Below, piece after piece: positions 26,790 to 36,370 of a stretch of DNA of 64,000 nucleotides. The notes below the pieces were generated by a model. That model made no database searches. It was given only the letters and a program-made list of their open reading frames with translations, and had not been told where the DNA came from. Position numbers and translations under genes: made by a program. The DNA comes from Bradyrhizobium sp. AT1 (GTDB lineage Bacteria > Pseudomonadota > Alphaproteobacteria > Rhizobiales > Xanthobacteraceae). The stretch lies in assembly GCF_001590795.1 (NCBI RefSeq), contig NZ_JXDL01000001.1:5434256-5498255 (forward strand), in the 5' to 3' direction. How positions within the stretch are numbered: the first letter of the stretch is position 1; each line of letters starts with the position of its first letter.

Positions 26790-29235
26790 ACACCTTGACG
26801 AGGCTCGTCGGCTGCATTCGCGCCAGCCGGATCATCGGCAGCAATGCCGCAAACAGCGAGGCGATCAGCGCGACCGCGACCAGCTCGACCAGCTGCAGCG
26901 GAAACACATGGAACGGCAACCGCCAGCCGAACGCCTTCACGTTCACGATCGCGATCAGGCACCACGCCACCACCAGCCCCAGTGGCACCGCCAGCAGCGC
27001 CGTGAACAGCGCCACCGACAGTGTCTTGGTCAGTTCGATTGCAGCCAGACGCGGCCGCGTGATGCCGATCGCCCACAGCGGTGCGAGTTGCGGCAGACGC
27101 GAGTTCGCCAGCGTCAGCAGGCTGGTGAGCAGCGCGATGCCGGCGACGCCGAGCGTGAACGCGTTCAGCGCGGAGGTCACCGCAAAGGTGCGGTTGAAGA
27201 TACGGATCGATTCCGCCTTCACGGTTGCCTGGTCCGCGACGTTGCGCTCGCCGAGTGCAAACTGCTTCTGCAGGGCCGCGATCAGGCCGGGGATGTTCTC
27301 TCTGGCGACGATCAGTCCGATCCGCGTTTGCGGCGTCTGCGGAAACTGCCGGATCAGTGCCGCAACATTCACGGTCAGCTGTCCCCGGGGATTGCCGTAA
27401 TCGGCATAGATGCCGACGATGTCGAGCTCCCACGTCCCTCCCGGCGCGGGCACTTCGATCACGTCGCCGATGTGCACGTTCAGGCGGCGGCTGAGCTGCT
27501 CGCTGATGAAGGCGGCATTGCCCGGCACCAGCCGGGTCCAGGCGCGCGGCGCGGTCTCCAGCAGCGGCCAGCGTTCGCGATAGAGTGCGTGATCGGGCAG
27601 GCCGAGCAATTCCACCGGCTGGCCTTGAACCTGCGTCTCGGCCCGTCCGCCCGACAGGATCGCCTGCACTTCGCTGCGCTCGCGCAGCCAGCTCCGGATC
27701 GCGACAGCTTGCGCATTGTCGGAGGCACTGATGTAGACGTCGGCCGCGAGCCGTCCGTTGAGCCAGCCGAGGAAGGTGCGGCTGAACGTCTCCACCATGG
27801 TGGAGACCCCGACATTGACGGCAAGCGCGAGCAGCAGAGCCATCAGCGCCAGCGACAGACCGGAGAGCTGCTGCCGGCTGTCGGCCCAGAACCACAGCGC
27901 CAGCGGTTGTCGCGCGGTCCGTTGGCCTGCGAGCAGGAGCAGTTCGAGCAACGCCGGCAGGATCAGGGCCGCGCCCAGCATCAGGGCCGCCAGCACGCCA
28001 AAGCCCGCGATCAGCGATTCGCCAAAGCGCAGCAGCAACAGCGCGACCGCGAACACGGCGCAGGCCGCACAGCTCTGCAGCACCAGCCAGCGACGCTGCC
28101 GCTGCTGCCAGGCGCGCGGCTGCGCGGTCGCCAGCACCGGCATCCGGATCGCCTTGATCAGGCTGGTCGCCGCCGCCACCAGCGCACCCGCAATGCTGAT
28201 GCCGATGCCGGCGAGCCACCATTCTGGCCGTAAGGAAAGCTGCCCGGGAATCTGCGCGCCGTAGAGCCCGCGCAGCGACGCCGCGACGTCGGGCAGCAGC
28301 ACGGCGGCGATGAAATAGCCGCAGACAAGCCCGATCAATCCTGCGACCAGCGCCAGCACCACCAGCTCGATCACCAGCACCGTGTTGACCAGCCGGGCCG
28401 AGGCGCCGCAGGCGCGCAAGGTGCGTAGCATCGGCAGCCGCTGCTCGAAGGCGAGGCCGACGGCGGAGTTGACGATGAACAGGCCGACGAAGAACGACAG
28501 CAGGCCGAATGCGGTGAGGTTGAGGTGAAAACTGTCGGTGAGGCGCTCGAGCTCGGTCTCCGCGCTCGGCTCGATCAGCTGCAACTGGTCGCCGACCACG
28601 CTGGCGAGCGGCGCAGGCGTGCTTCTGGGCTTGCCGACCAGAAGCCGCGACACCTGGTCCGGCTTGTTGAGGAGGCGCTGCGCCACGCCGATATCGACCA
28701 CCAGCACGTCGGGCACGAGCTGCGGCAGCACGCGCAGCGGCGGCAATGTTGCGCCGTCGCTGGTTGGAAGCGCCGCGCCCTCCTGCGCCCGCAGATCGCT
28801 CAGCGTCTCCCGCGCCACCAGAGTCTGACCCGGCGGTGCAACGAAACTGCCGAGATCCGCGGCACCAAGGCGCGGCGCATTGCCGACATCGACCGGCAGC
28901 GTCACCGGCTCGATCCCGAGCAGCCGCAGCGAGCGACCGTTGATCTGGACCCGGCCCTCCAGCGCCGGCGACACCGGCCAGCCGGCGCGGCGCAGCTTGA
29001 CGAACAAGTCCTGCGAAAAGGTCGCCGTATCAGGCGCCACCAGCATCGCGGTGCGGCTGCCGCCGAACGTCGCCGCGGCGCGGTCATAGGCGGTGCGGGC
29101 CTGCTGGTTGATGGCCTGCACGCCGCTCCACAGCGCGGTCGCCGCGATCAGCCCGACCAGCAGCGTCGCGAACTGCATCTTGTGACGCCGCCAATGGCTG
29201 AGCAGCACCGCGAGGATCCAGAGCGCGCGCCTCAT
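26773..29235 (-). CDS. ABC transporter permease, FtsX/MacB type (AttF/G-like fusion)
   Basis: 820 residues. An N-terminal membrane helix (about 20-40) and a large periplasmic domain are followed by a FtsX block of three helices (about 230-370), a second central group of helices (about 375-475), a second periplasmic domain, and a C-terminal three-helix FtsX block (about 680-800). This is the two-FtsX-domain plan of lipoprotein- or effector-moving exporters, not importers. It overlaps the ATPase gene by 4 bases and the attH-like gene by 17, so the three are one translationally coupled unit. Confidence 0.9.
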   Translation of the reverse strand: MRRALWILAVLLSHWRRHKMQFATLLVGLIAATALWSGVQAINQQARTAYDRAAATFGGSRTAMLVAPDTATFSQDLFVKLRRAGWPVSPALEGRVQINGRSLRLLGIEPVTLPVDVGNAPRLGAADLGSFVAPPGQTLVARETLSDLRAQEGAALPTSDGATLPPLRVLPQLVPDVLVVDIGVAQRLLNKPDQVSRLLVGKPRSTPAPLASVVGDQLQLIEPSAETELERLTDSFHLNLTAFGLLSFFVGLFIVNSAVGLAFEQRLPMLRTLRACGASARLVNTVLVIELVVLALVAGLIGLVCGYFIAAVLLPDVAASLRGLYGAQIPGQLSLRPEWWLAGIGISIAGALVAAATSLIKAIRMPVLATAQPRAWQQRQRRWLVLQSCAACAVFAVALLLLRFGESLIAGFGVLAALMLGAALILPALLELLLLAGQRTARQPLALWFWADSRQQLSGLSLALMALLLALAVNVGVSTMVETFSRTFLGWLNGRLAADVYISASDNAQAVAIRSWLRERSEVQAILSGGRAETQVQGQPVELLGLPDHALYRERWPLLETAPRAWTRLVPGNAAFISEQLSRRLNVHIGDVIEVPAPGGTWELDIVGIYADYGNPRGQLTVNVAALIRQFPQTPQTRIGLIVARENIPGLIAALQKQFALGERNVADQATVKAESIRIFNRTFAVTSALNAFTLGVAGIALLTSLLTLANSRLPQLAPLWAIGITRPRLAAIELTKTLSVALFTALLAVPLGLVVAWCLIAIVNVKAFGWRLPFHVFPLQLVELVAVALIASLFAALLPMIRLARMQPTSLVKVFANER

Positions 29236-29885
29236 GCGATCCGTCCCGCATGCAAGGTGAGGTGGCGATCGAGCGTGCCGGCGAGATGCAGGCTGTGCGT
29301 CACCATCAGGAAGCCGCAGCCGGTGCGCGCGACGAGATCGCGTGTCAGCGCCAGCACATCCTCGGCGGTGGCTTCGTCCAGATTGCCGGTCGGCTCGTCC
29401 GCCAGCAGCAGCGAAGGCTTGGTCGCCAGCGCCCGGCCGATCGCGACCCGCTGCTGCTGGCCGCCTGATAATTGCTCTGGATAACGTTTGAGCAGGCTCC
29501 CTAGCCCGAGCCGCTCGATCAGCTCCTTGGACCAGGCTGCATCATGTCGGCCGGCGATCCGCGCCTGGAAAGCGAGATTGTCTGCAACCGACAGGCTGGG
29601 GATCAGGTTGAATTGCTGAAAGACGAGGCCGATGCTGTCGCGCCGCAGGCGGGCCCGTCCCGCATCCGACAATGCAGTGATCTCGACGTCCTCGAGCCGG
29701 ATCGTGCCGCCATCGGCGGCGTCCAGCCCCGCGATCAGATGCAGCAGCGTGCTCTTGCCGCTACCGGACTCGCCGGTCAGTGCGACGCGCTCGCCTGCCC
29801 TGAGGTCGAGATCGACGCCGCGCAGCACGTGGACCGGCTCGCCGGCCGAGGAGAAGGTCTTGGAGAGATTCTTGATGCTCAGCAC
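29232..29885 (-). CDS. ABC transporter ATP-binding protein (LolD/MacB-type, AttE-like)
   Basis: 217 residues. Cytoplasmic ATPase of the FtsX-type system: Walker A GESGSGKST, Q-loop VFQQFNLIPSL, signature LSGGQQQR, Walker B LLLADEPTGNLD. These are the hallmarks of the LolD/MacB subfamily. GTG start: no in-frame alternative lies just upstream and no clear ribosome site is visible. First gene of the att-like operon, divergent from an MFS transporter gene. Confidence 0.92.
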   Translation of the reverse strand: MLSIKNLSKTFSSAGEPVHVLRGVDLDLRAGERVALTGESGSGKSTLLHLIAGLDAADGGTIRLEDVEITALSDAGRARLRRDSIGLVFQQFNLIPSLSVADNLAFQARIAGRHDAAWSKELIERLGLGSLLKRYPEQLSGGQQQRVAIGRALATKPSLLLADEPTGNLDEATAEDVLALTRDLVARTGCGFLMVTHSLHLAGTLDRHLTLHAGRIA

Positions 29886-30037
29886 GATGAATGGCGCCGG
29901 ACGGAATTAGCGGAATTGCTGCGTAGCACACCTGCCGGGGAAATGCTGGTTGCGTTGCTCTCGAAGCCGTTGTTAGCTTCCAAGGCGGCCAAATCAAAAA
30001 AGTGCCAAAAGACCAAGAGACAAGGACGGGGGGATTC

Positions 30038-31375
30038 ATGAGCGCTCAGGGAACGCCAGAGGCGGCGGGCAAGTCGGCGAGGGTGTCAAGCGCGACGCCG
30101 AAGGGCGCCTGGACCATCACCTTCCTCCTCTTCCTCTTCATGCTCGTGAACTTCGCCGACAAGATCGTGGTGGGCCTCGCCGGCGTGCCGATCATGACCG
30201 ATCTCAAGCTCACCCCGGAGCAGTTCGGCCTGCTCGGCTCCTCGTTCTTCTTTCTGTTCTCGATCGCCGCCATCGTGGTCGGCTTCATCGTCAACAAGGT
30301 TCCGACCCGCTGGGTGCTGCTGGTTCTCGCGGTGGTCTGGGCGCTGGCGCAGTTTCCGATGGTCGGCACCGTCTCCTTCACGACGCTCCTGATCTGCCGC
30401 ATCGTGCTGGGCGCCGGCGAAGGCCCGGCGTTCTCGGTCGCCGCGCACGCCATCTACAAATGGTTTCCCGACGAGAAGCGTACGCTGCCGACCGCGATCC
30501 TGTCGCAAGGCTCGGCCTTCGGCGTGATCCTGGCGGTGCCGGCGCTGAACTGGGTCATCGTCAATCATTCCTGGCACTATGCGTTCGGCGCGCTCGGCGT
30601 CGTCGGCCTGATCTGGGTTTGCGCCTGGCTCGCACTCGGCAAGGAGGGGCCGCTGGAGGACACGCAGGTCCTGGCGGCGACCGAGCAGAAAATCCCTTAC
30701 TTGCAGCTGCTCACCTCGCGCACCTTCATCGGTTGCGTCGCGGCGACCTTCGGCGCCTATTGGGCGCTGTCGCTCGGCCTGACCTGGTTCACGCCGTTCA
30801 TCGTCAAGGGGCTCGGTTTCTCGCAGAGCCAGGCCGGCTTCATCTCGATCCTGCCCTGGGTGTTCGGCGCCACCATCGTCATTCTCACCGGGTGGATCTC
30901 GCAGGTGATGATGGCGCGCGGCTACAACACCCGCGCGGCGCGCGGCGTGCTCGGCTCGGTGCCGCTGGTGATCGGCGGACTGATCCTGGCGACGATGCCG
31001 CACGTTCAGGGCGCAGGCCTGCAGATCGCGCTGCTCGTGATCGGATCGGGGCTGTGCGGGGCGATCTATGTCGTCTGTCCGCCCATGCTCGGCGAGTTCA
31101 CACCAACCTCGCAGCGCGGCGCCATCCTCGCGATCTATGGCGCGCTCTACACGCTGGCCGGCGTCATCGCGCCGGCCGTGATGGGGGCGACGATCCAGCG
31201 CGCCGGCAGCACCATCGACGGCTACATGACCGGCTTCACCATCAACGCCGTGATCATGGTCTGCTCCGGCCTGCTCGGCCTGCTCTTGCTCTGGCCGAAC
31301 ACGGAAAAGGCCAGGCTGACGCGCGGTGCGACACCGCAGGCCGCCGCGCTAAAGGGCGCGGTGTCGCCGACGTAG
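30038..31375 (+). CDS. MFS transporter
   Basis: 445 residues, about 12 membrane helices in two bundles. The first helix (FLLFLFMLVNFADKIVVG) with NFADK, and the loop after TM2, resemble the anion:cation symporter (ACS) group of MFS carriers of organic anions. ATG at 30038 with GGACGGGGGG upstream. An in-frame reading 12 codons longer lacks a ribosome site. Converges with an N-acyl-D-amino-acid deacylase type gene, which hints at uptake of an acylated or organic-acid substrate (weak inference). Confidence 0.9.
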   Translation: MSAQGTPEAAGKSARVSSATPKGAWTITFLLFLFMLVNFADKIVVGLAGVPIMTDLKLTPEQFGLLGSSFFFLFSIAAIVVGFIVNKVPTRWVLLVLAVVWALAQFPMVGTVSFTTLLICRIVLGAGEGPAFSVAAHAIYKWFPDEKRTLPTAILSQGSAFGVILAVPALNWVIVNHSWHYAFGALGVVGLIWVCAWLALGKEGPLEDTQVLAATEQKIPYLQLLTSRTFIGCVAATFGAYWALSLGLTWFTPFIVKGLGFSQSQAGFISILPWVFGATIVILTGWISQVMMARGYNTRAARGVLGSVPLVIGGLILATMPHVQGAGLQIALLVIGSGLCGAIYVVCPPMLGEFTPTSQRGAILAIYGALYTLAGVIAPAVMGATIQRAGSTIDGYMTGFTINAVIMVCSGLLGLLLLWPNTEKARLTRGATPQAAALKGAVSPT

Positions 31376-31400
31376 GCGACTAATGGCATTACACTCCGCT

Positions 31401-31527
31401 GTCGTCCCTGCGAACGCAGGGACCCATACCGCGTGATCTCTCGGTTATGATAGATCGCAGTACCGAGTTGCCATCCTCCGCCACACGTCTTCCTGTGGTT
31501 ATGGGTCCCTGCGTTCGCAGGGACGAC
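31401..31527. repeat. Palindromic intergenic repeat, family A copy 4
   Basis: Arms built on GTCGTCCCTGCGAACGCAGG and its complement (CCCTGCGTTCGCAGGGACG). The tip matches on both arms and differs from copies 1 and 3. The core is inverted relative to copy 1 (left arm followed by ACCCATACCGCGTGATC). It sits in the convergent gap between the MFS and amidohydrolase genes. Confidence 0.87.
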
Positions 31528-31567
31528 AGCGAGATTGTTGATACGCTTTCGCGCCTCTCACCCCGGC

Positions 31568-33283
31568 CTAGTTCACTCCCTGCGCCCCCCGAATCAGCTT
31601 CCCCGGCCGGAGGCCCGTCGCCTCGCCCTGCCGCCGCGTCACCACGCCCGAGACGATCGTGGCGTCATAGCCGTCGACATCCTGCAATAACCGCCGCCCG
31701 CCGACCGGCAGATCGTAGTGCACCTTGGGCGGATGCAGGTGCAGCCGGTCATAGTCGATCACGTTGACGTCGGCCTTGTAGCCCGGCGCGATCAGCCCGC
31801 GGTCGGTGAGGCCGACCGAGAGCGCGGTCTTGCGCGACTGCGCCGCGACCACGAACGGGATCGACAGCTTCTCGCCGCGCGTGCGGTCGCGCGTCCAGTG
31901 CGTCAGGAGATAGGTCGGGAAGCTCGCATCGCAGATGATGCCGCAATGCGCGCCGCCGTCGGACAGGCCCGGCACCGATTGCGGGTCGATCAACATCTCG
32001 CGCGTCGCGTCGAGATTGCCGTCTGCGTAATTCAGGAACGGCACATAGAGCATGCCGCGGCCCTCGTCCGACAGCATCGCGTCATAGGCGAGCTCTTCCG
32101 GCTGGCGGCCCTGCCTGCGCGCCTGCGGCCCCAGCGCATTCTCCGGCGGCTGCTCGTAATCGGGGGGATCGCCGAGCAGGAACATCTTGTCGTAGTTGGG
32201 CCGGAAGAACAGCGGATCGTCGGTCGCGGTCGCCGTCTCGCTCAGGATCGCCTTGCGCACTTCCGGTTGATGCAGCCGCGCCAGCCGCTCCCCCAGCGGC
32301 AGATGCGCGATCGCCCTGTAGCTCGGATGGGTCTGGAATGGATTGCGTGACAGCTCGAGCCCGAGCAGGAGTCCGACCGGACGCGCCGCGATCTGCGCGG
32401 TGATGGAGAGGCCGCGCTGTGCCGCCGCATTGATCTCGTCCAGCGTCTGGCGCCAGCGGTTGGGCGATTTGTCGTTCTGCGTGATCGAGAACGAGATCGG
32501 GCAGCGAGTAGCATCCGCGACCCGCAGCATCATCGGCAGGTCTTCGTGGATGGTGGAGAGATCGAGCACGAATTGCAGCACGCTGCGGCCCTGCCGGTGC
32601 ATCGCGCCCGCAATCGCGGTGAGCTCGTCCTCGCCGGCTTTCAGCGTAGGCGTGAAATCGCCCGTCGAGGTGCGGTGGTTGAGCGTGCGCGAGGTCGAGA
32701 AGCCGAGCGCGCCGGAGCGCACCGCTTCGCCCGCGAGCTTGGCCATCGCTGCGTTGTCCTCGGCGGTCGAGGGATCGCGGCGCGCACCGCGCTCGCCCAT
32801 GACATAGACCCGCAGCGCCGCATGCGGCAGCTGCGCGCCAACGTCGATGTCGAAATCGCGCTTGGCCAGCCAGTCCATGTAGTCCGGAAAGCTCTCCCAG
32901 GCCCAGGGAATGCCGGCGCTCAGCACCGGCTCGGGAATGTCCTCGACGCCTTCCATCAGCTGGATCAGGCGAGTGTGGTCGGCGGGCTTGCACGGCGCAA
33001 AGCCGACGCCGCAATTGCCCATGATCGCGGTGGTGACGCCGTTCTGCGAGGACGGCGTGATGTCCTGGCTCCAGGTCACCTGGCCGTCGTAATGGGTGTG
33101 CACGTCGACGAAGCCCGGCGTCACTAGCTTGCCGCGCGCATCGATCTCTTCGCGTCCCTTCGCGGCGACCTTGCCGACCTCGCTGATCCTGCCGCTGGTG
33201 ATGGCGACATCGGCCTCGAACAGCTCGCCGCCGTTTCCATCCGCGACAGTGCCGCCGCGGATGACGAGATCAGGGGTGCTCAT
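31568..33283 (-). CDS. Amidohydrolase family 3, N-acyl-D-amino-acid deacylase-like
   Basis: 571 residues. TIM-barrel metal-dependent hydrolase. The N-terminal beta-sandwich opens with PDLVIRGGTVADG, the metal motif is DVHTHYDGQ near residue 65, and NGVTTAIMGNCGVGFAP follows, as in D-aminoacylases. A further metal ligand region SDGGAHCG lies near residue 455, and the C-terminal sandwich (GYKADVNVIDYD) is present. The ATG at 33283 follows GGGAAGAG. Upstream in-frame sequence is repeat DNA. Members hydrolyse N-acyl-D-amino acids or related amides, and the exact substrate is unknown. Confidence 0.88.
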   Translation of the reverse strand: MSTPDLVIRGGTVADGNGGELFEADVAITSGRISEVGKVAAKGREEIDARGKLVTPGFVDVHTHYDGQVTWSQDITPSSQNGVTTAIMGNCGVGFAPCKPADHTRLIQLMEGVEDIPEPVLSAGIPWAWESFPDYMDWLAKRDFDIDVGAQLPHAALRVYVMGERGARRDPSTAEDNAAMAKLAGEAVRSGALGFSTSRTLNHRTSTGDFTPTLKAGEDELTAIAGAMHRQGRSVLQFVLDLSTIHEDLPMMLRVADATRCPISFSITQNDKSPNRWRQTLDEINAAAQRGLSITAQIAARPVGLLLGLELSRNPFQTHPSYRAIAHLPLGERLARLHQPEVRKAILSETATATDDPLFFRPNYDKMFLLGDPPDYEQPPENALGPQARRQGRQPEELAYDAMLSDEGRGMLYVPFLNYADGNLDATREMLIDPQSVPGLSDGGAHCGIICDASFPTYLLTHWTRDRTRGEKLSIPFVVAAQSRKTALSVGLTDRGLIAPGYKADVNVIDYDRLHLHPPKVHYDLPVGGRRLLQDVDGYDATIVSGVVTRRQGEATGLRPGKLIRGAQGVN

Positions 33284-33335
33284 GGTGTCTCTTCCCGGTT
33301 TGTTTTGTTGTTTGTTCTGCGCAACTCTCTCAGCC

Positions 33336-33468
33336 GTCGTCCCGGACAAGCGAAGCGCAGATCCGGGACCCATAACCCCAGGGAGATGTTTGGCGAAGAC
33401 TCGGAGTGACTAGTCTCGCGCTTCAACCTCTCCCTGTGGTTATGGGTCCCTGCGTTCGCAGGGACGAC
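33336..33468. repeat. Palindromic repeat, family A copy 5 (mixed arms)
   Basis: The left arm has the GGACAAGCGAAGCGCAGATCC tip found in copy 3, while the right arm has the GCGTTCGC tip found in copy 4. The arms therefore pair only at their bases (GTCGTCCC/GGGACGAC and GGGACCCATAACC/GGTTATGGGTCCC). It lies between the amidohydrolase and an MFS gene. Confidence 0.78.
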
Positions 33469-33495
33469 AGCTGAATTCGTGGCGAGACCGACCGC

Positions 33496-34698
33496 TCAAG
33501 CTTCCCGCTTCCGCTCCGTGAACGGCGACAGCACCACCGTCGCGACCATGAACACCACCGACGCGCCGAACACCCAGTGCGGCGCGTTCTGGTCCATGAT
33601 CCAGCCGAACAGCAGCGGTGAGACGATGCCGCCGAGATTGAAGCCGGTGGAGACGATGCCGAAGGCGCGGCCTGCTGCGCCGGGAGGAGCTGCGTTGCGC
33701 ACCAGCATGTCGCGCGAGGGAGCGATCACGCCGGAGAGGAAGCCCGCCACGGTCATCGCGGAAGTCAGAAGCCAGCCCGGCAGCGTCACCAGCGCGATCA
33801 GCAGCACGATCGCCGCGTTGACGGCAAAGCAGGCCGCCGCGACATAGCCGTGGCGTTCGGTGTGATCGGCGAGGAAACCGCCGGCGAGCACGCCGGCGGC
33901 GCTGGCGCCGAGGAATGCCGTCAGCATGACGTTGGCCGCCGAATAGGACGTGCCGTAACCGCTCATCAGCGCGACGACGCCGAAATTGTTGATGCCCGCG
34001 ACCGACAGGCTGAGCAGCATGAACAGCGCCGTCAGCGTGATCAATGCCGGGGTGATGACGGCCTGCTTCGGCGTGGTCGCCGCGCCCGGCTTCTTCCTGC
34101 TGGCGCCGGCGTCGGGAATGTTCATGGCGAGCAGCAGCAGCGCCACCAGAATGCCGATCGCACCCGATGCGATCAGCGCGCCGACGCCGCCGGACACGGT
34201 GACGAACGCCGCCACGATTGCCGGCGCCACCGCGCCGCCTAGAAATCCGGCGAAGGTGTGGATCGAGAAGGCGCGGCCCATCCGCGCCTCGTCCATATGC
34301 TCGGCCAGGATCGCGTAGTCGGCGGGATGATAGACGCTGTTGGCAAGGCCCAGCAGCACGGCGCAGGCGATCAGCGAGGCGTAACTGAGGTGCAGGCCGA
34401 GCAGGATCAGTGCGCAGCCGCCGAGCGCGAGCCCGGCGAGCAGGATTTTACGCGCGCCAAAATGATCGACGAGATAGCCGGTCGGCGCCTGGGTCAATCC
34501 CGACACCACCGCGAACACGGTGAGCGCGAAGCCGAGCTCGATATAGCCGACCCCGAGCTGCGCCTTGAGGAACGGGAACAGCATCGGCAGGACCAGCAGA
34601 TGAAAATGGCTGACCCAATGCGCGATCGAGATTCCCGTCAGCGTGCGCAGCGCGCTGTCCGCCTTGCCATGCTGCGGTGCGGCGAGAACGTCGACCAT
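33496..34698 (-). CDS. MFS transporter
   Basis: 400 residues with about 12 membrane segments. The TM2-3 loop GARKILLAG is of MFS type A-motif. The N-terminal half includes HFHLLVLPMLFPFLK, seen in fosmidomycin-resistance-like and other small MFS families. The ATG at 34698 is preceded by GGGAGTGAAACGGAAC. It lies upstream of the amidohydrolase gene on the same strand, with repeat DNA between. Substrate unknown. Confidence 0.88.
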   Translation of the reverse strand: MVDVLAAPQHGKADSALRTLTGISIAHWVSHFHLLVLPMLFPFLKAQLGVGYIELGFALTVFAVVSGLTQAPTGYLVDHFGARKILLAGLALGGCALILLGLHLSYASLIACAVLLGLANSVYHPADYAILAEHMDEARMGRAFSIHTFAGFLGGAVAPAIVAAFVTVSGGVGALIASGAIGILVALLLLAMNIPDAGASRKKPGAATTPKQAVITPALITLTALFMLLSLSVAGINNFGVVALMSGYGTSYSAANVMLTAFLGASAAGVLAGGFLADHTERHGYVAAACFAVNAAIVLLIALVTLPGWLLTSAMTVAGFLSGVIAPSRDMLVRNAAPPGAAGRAFGIVSTGFNLGGIVSPLLFGWIMDQNAPHWVFGASVVFMVATVVLSPFTERKREA

Positions 34699-34815
34699 TG
34701 CAGTTCCGTTTCACTCCCTTGGAGCGCGGAAACTATCGGGGAGAGCGGTTATTTGTCCATGAACGCAGGCGCATGGCAGGTAGCGCGGGTGGGGAAGCAG
34801 AGCCTCATCCCATCA

Positions 34816-34880
34816 GTCGTCCCTGCGAACTCAGGGACCCATACCGCGTGATGTCTCGATTGTGATCGGTCACAGTACCG
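34816..34880. repeat. Family A half-element (single arm)
   Basis: Only the left arm (GTCGTCCCTGCGAACTCAGG) and adjoining core (ACCCATACCGCGTGATGTC ... ACAGTACCG) are present. The second arm is missing. It looks like a decayed copy between an MFS gene and a small acidic ORF. The rest of the 34699-34910 gap shows no gene. Confidence 0.7.
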
Positions 34881-34910
34881 GACAGCGGTCTCCAAATCAG
34901 GCGCGAACCC

Positions 34911-35078
34911 TCACAACGGCTCGTCGTCCACCCCGTAGCGGTCGCGTTTGGGCGTGGCGATGTCGCCGTCCTCGTAATCGTCGTCATCGAGAGGCGGCGG
35001 GGGTGTCTTCGCCTTGTTGTCCGCCGGCTTCTTGTCGGCGGCTTTGGGCGGTTCGCTCGGTTTGCAGAACTTGGTCAT
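34911..35078 (-). CDS. Small charged hypothetical protein
   Basis: 55 residues from ATG 35078 (an upstream in-frame start would add 9). No known domain. Composition is strongly biased: a lysine/proline/alanine-rich N-terminal half (KPSEPPKAADKKP) and an acidic tail (DDDDYEDGD). It is probably intrinsically disordered and cytoplasmic, with no signal or membrane segment. The ribosome site is weak. Coding status rests on the low-complexity but protein-like composition and an ORF on its own in the gap, so I am only moderately sure it is expressed. Confidence 0.5.
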   Translation of the reverse strand: MTKFCKPSEPPKAADKKPADNKAKTPPPPLDDDDYEDGDIATPKRDRYGVDDEPL

Positions 35079-35177
35079 GGCTGGTTCCGGATGGTGATGC
35101 TGCACCCGATCCTACTCCCGAAATATGAGCGGTCCCTGACCTAGCGCAAGAACCGCCCCGAGAATGGCTAGCGGCCG

Positions 35178-36215
35178 TCAGTGCACCAGCGGCCCGCCGG
35201 CCTTCTTCCAGGCATCCACGCCGCCGGCGATGTGCGCCGTGTTGGAGAGGCCGGCCGCCTTGGCGGCGGCCACGGCCATCGCCGAGCGCTCGCCAAAGGC
35301 GCAGAAGAACACGATGCGGCGGCCGGTGGCGGCCGCGACCTCGCGCAGCATGCCGCCGGGCTTGAGGCTCTCCTCGACGGAGGGATAGGGCGTGTGCAGC
35401 GCGCCTTCGAGCATGCCGTGCTTGGCGCGTTCGTTGGCCTCGCGCAGATCGACCAGCAGCATGTCGGGCCGGCCGAGCGCGCGGATCGCCTCGACGGCGC
35501 TGAGCGCGCGGCCTTCCTTCTCCAACTCCTCCTGGTGCAGGCCGACATGCATGTTGGCGGGCACCGCCACGTCCATCATCTTCGGGTTGGGCAGCTTCAG
35601 GTTCGCCATCAGCTCGATATATTCGTCGACCGAGCGCACCTGGAGGCGCGGGTTGTAGCGCTTCTCCTCGCCGATGGTGGAGACGGTGTCGCCCTTGTAG
35701 TCGTGCGCGGGGAACACCATCGTCTCCTCCGGCAGCTTCAAGAGCCGGTTGAAGATCGAATCATACTGGGCGCGCGACGAGCCGTTCTGGAAATCGGTGC
35801 GGCCGGTGCCGCGGATCAGCAGCGTGTCGCCGGTGAAGACGCGATCACCCATCAGATAGGAATAGGAATCGTCGGTGTGGCCGGGCGTGTACATCACGTC
35901 GAGCGACAGCCCCTCGATCGTCACCTTGTCGCCGTCGGCGACCCGCATCGCCACGACGTCGGCCTTGGTCTGGTCGCCCATCACGGTCATGCAATGGGTG
36001 CGGTCGCGCAGCTCACCGAGGCCGGTGACGTGGTCGGCATGCAGATGGGTGTCGACCGCCTTGACCAGCTTGAGGTCGAGCTCGCGCAGCAATTGGCAGT
36101 AGCGATCGACCTTCTCCAGCACGGGATCAAGAATTAGCGCTTCGCCGCCGGCGCGGCTGGCGAGCAGATAGCTGTAGGTCCCCGAAACGCTGTCGAAGAG
36201 TTGGCGAAAGATCAT
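35178..36215 (-). CDS. Persulfide dioxygenase-like MBL-fold protein fused to a rhodanese domain
   Basis: 345 residues. The N-terminal metallo-beta-lactamase domain is of ETHE1 type: THLHADHVTG (about residues 56-65), a FTGDTLLIRGTGRTDF signature and a PAHDYKG histidine. Such enzymes oxidise glutathione persulfide to sulfite with O2 and Fe. The C-terminal rhodanese domain (about 235-345) has a cysteine in the active-site loop FFCAFGERS, so sulfane-sulfur transfer is plausible. This fusion, near sox genes, points to removal of persulfide generated by the Sox system (inference). Confidence 0.9.
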   Translation of the reverse strand: MIFRQLFDSVSGTYSYLLASRAGGEALILDPVLEKVDRYCQLLRELDLKLVKAVDTHLHADHVTGLGELRDRTHCMTVMGDQTKADVVAMRVADGDKVTIEGLSLDVMYTPGHTDDSYSYLMGDRVFTGDTLLIRGTGRTDFQNGSSRAQYDSIFNRLLKLPEETMVFPAHDYKGDTVSTIGEEKRYNPRLQVRSVDEYIELMANLKLPNPKMMDVAVPANMHVGLHQEELEKEGRALSAVEAIRALGRPDMLLVDLREANERAKHGMLEGALHTPYPSVEESLKPGGMLREVAAATGRRIVFFCAFGERSAMAVAAAKAAGLSNTAHIAGGVDAWKKAGGPLVH

Positions 36216-36370
36216 GGCAGGAAGTCCGGCAGTGGAACTGATTTCGAGGATTCTACTACGCCGGGCCCCGGAAAGAGAAGCAATTCACTGATAAGATCAC
36301 GAGATTTGGAAGATTTTTGCTGTGCGGAATGACCTGCAGATGGGCGCGATACTTGCCCGACAAATTCGGT

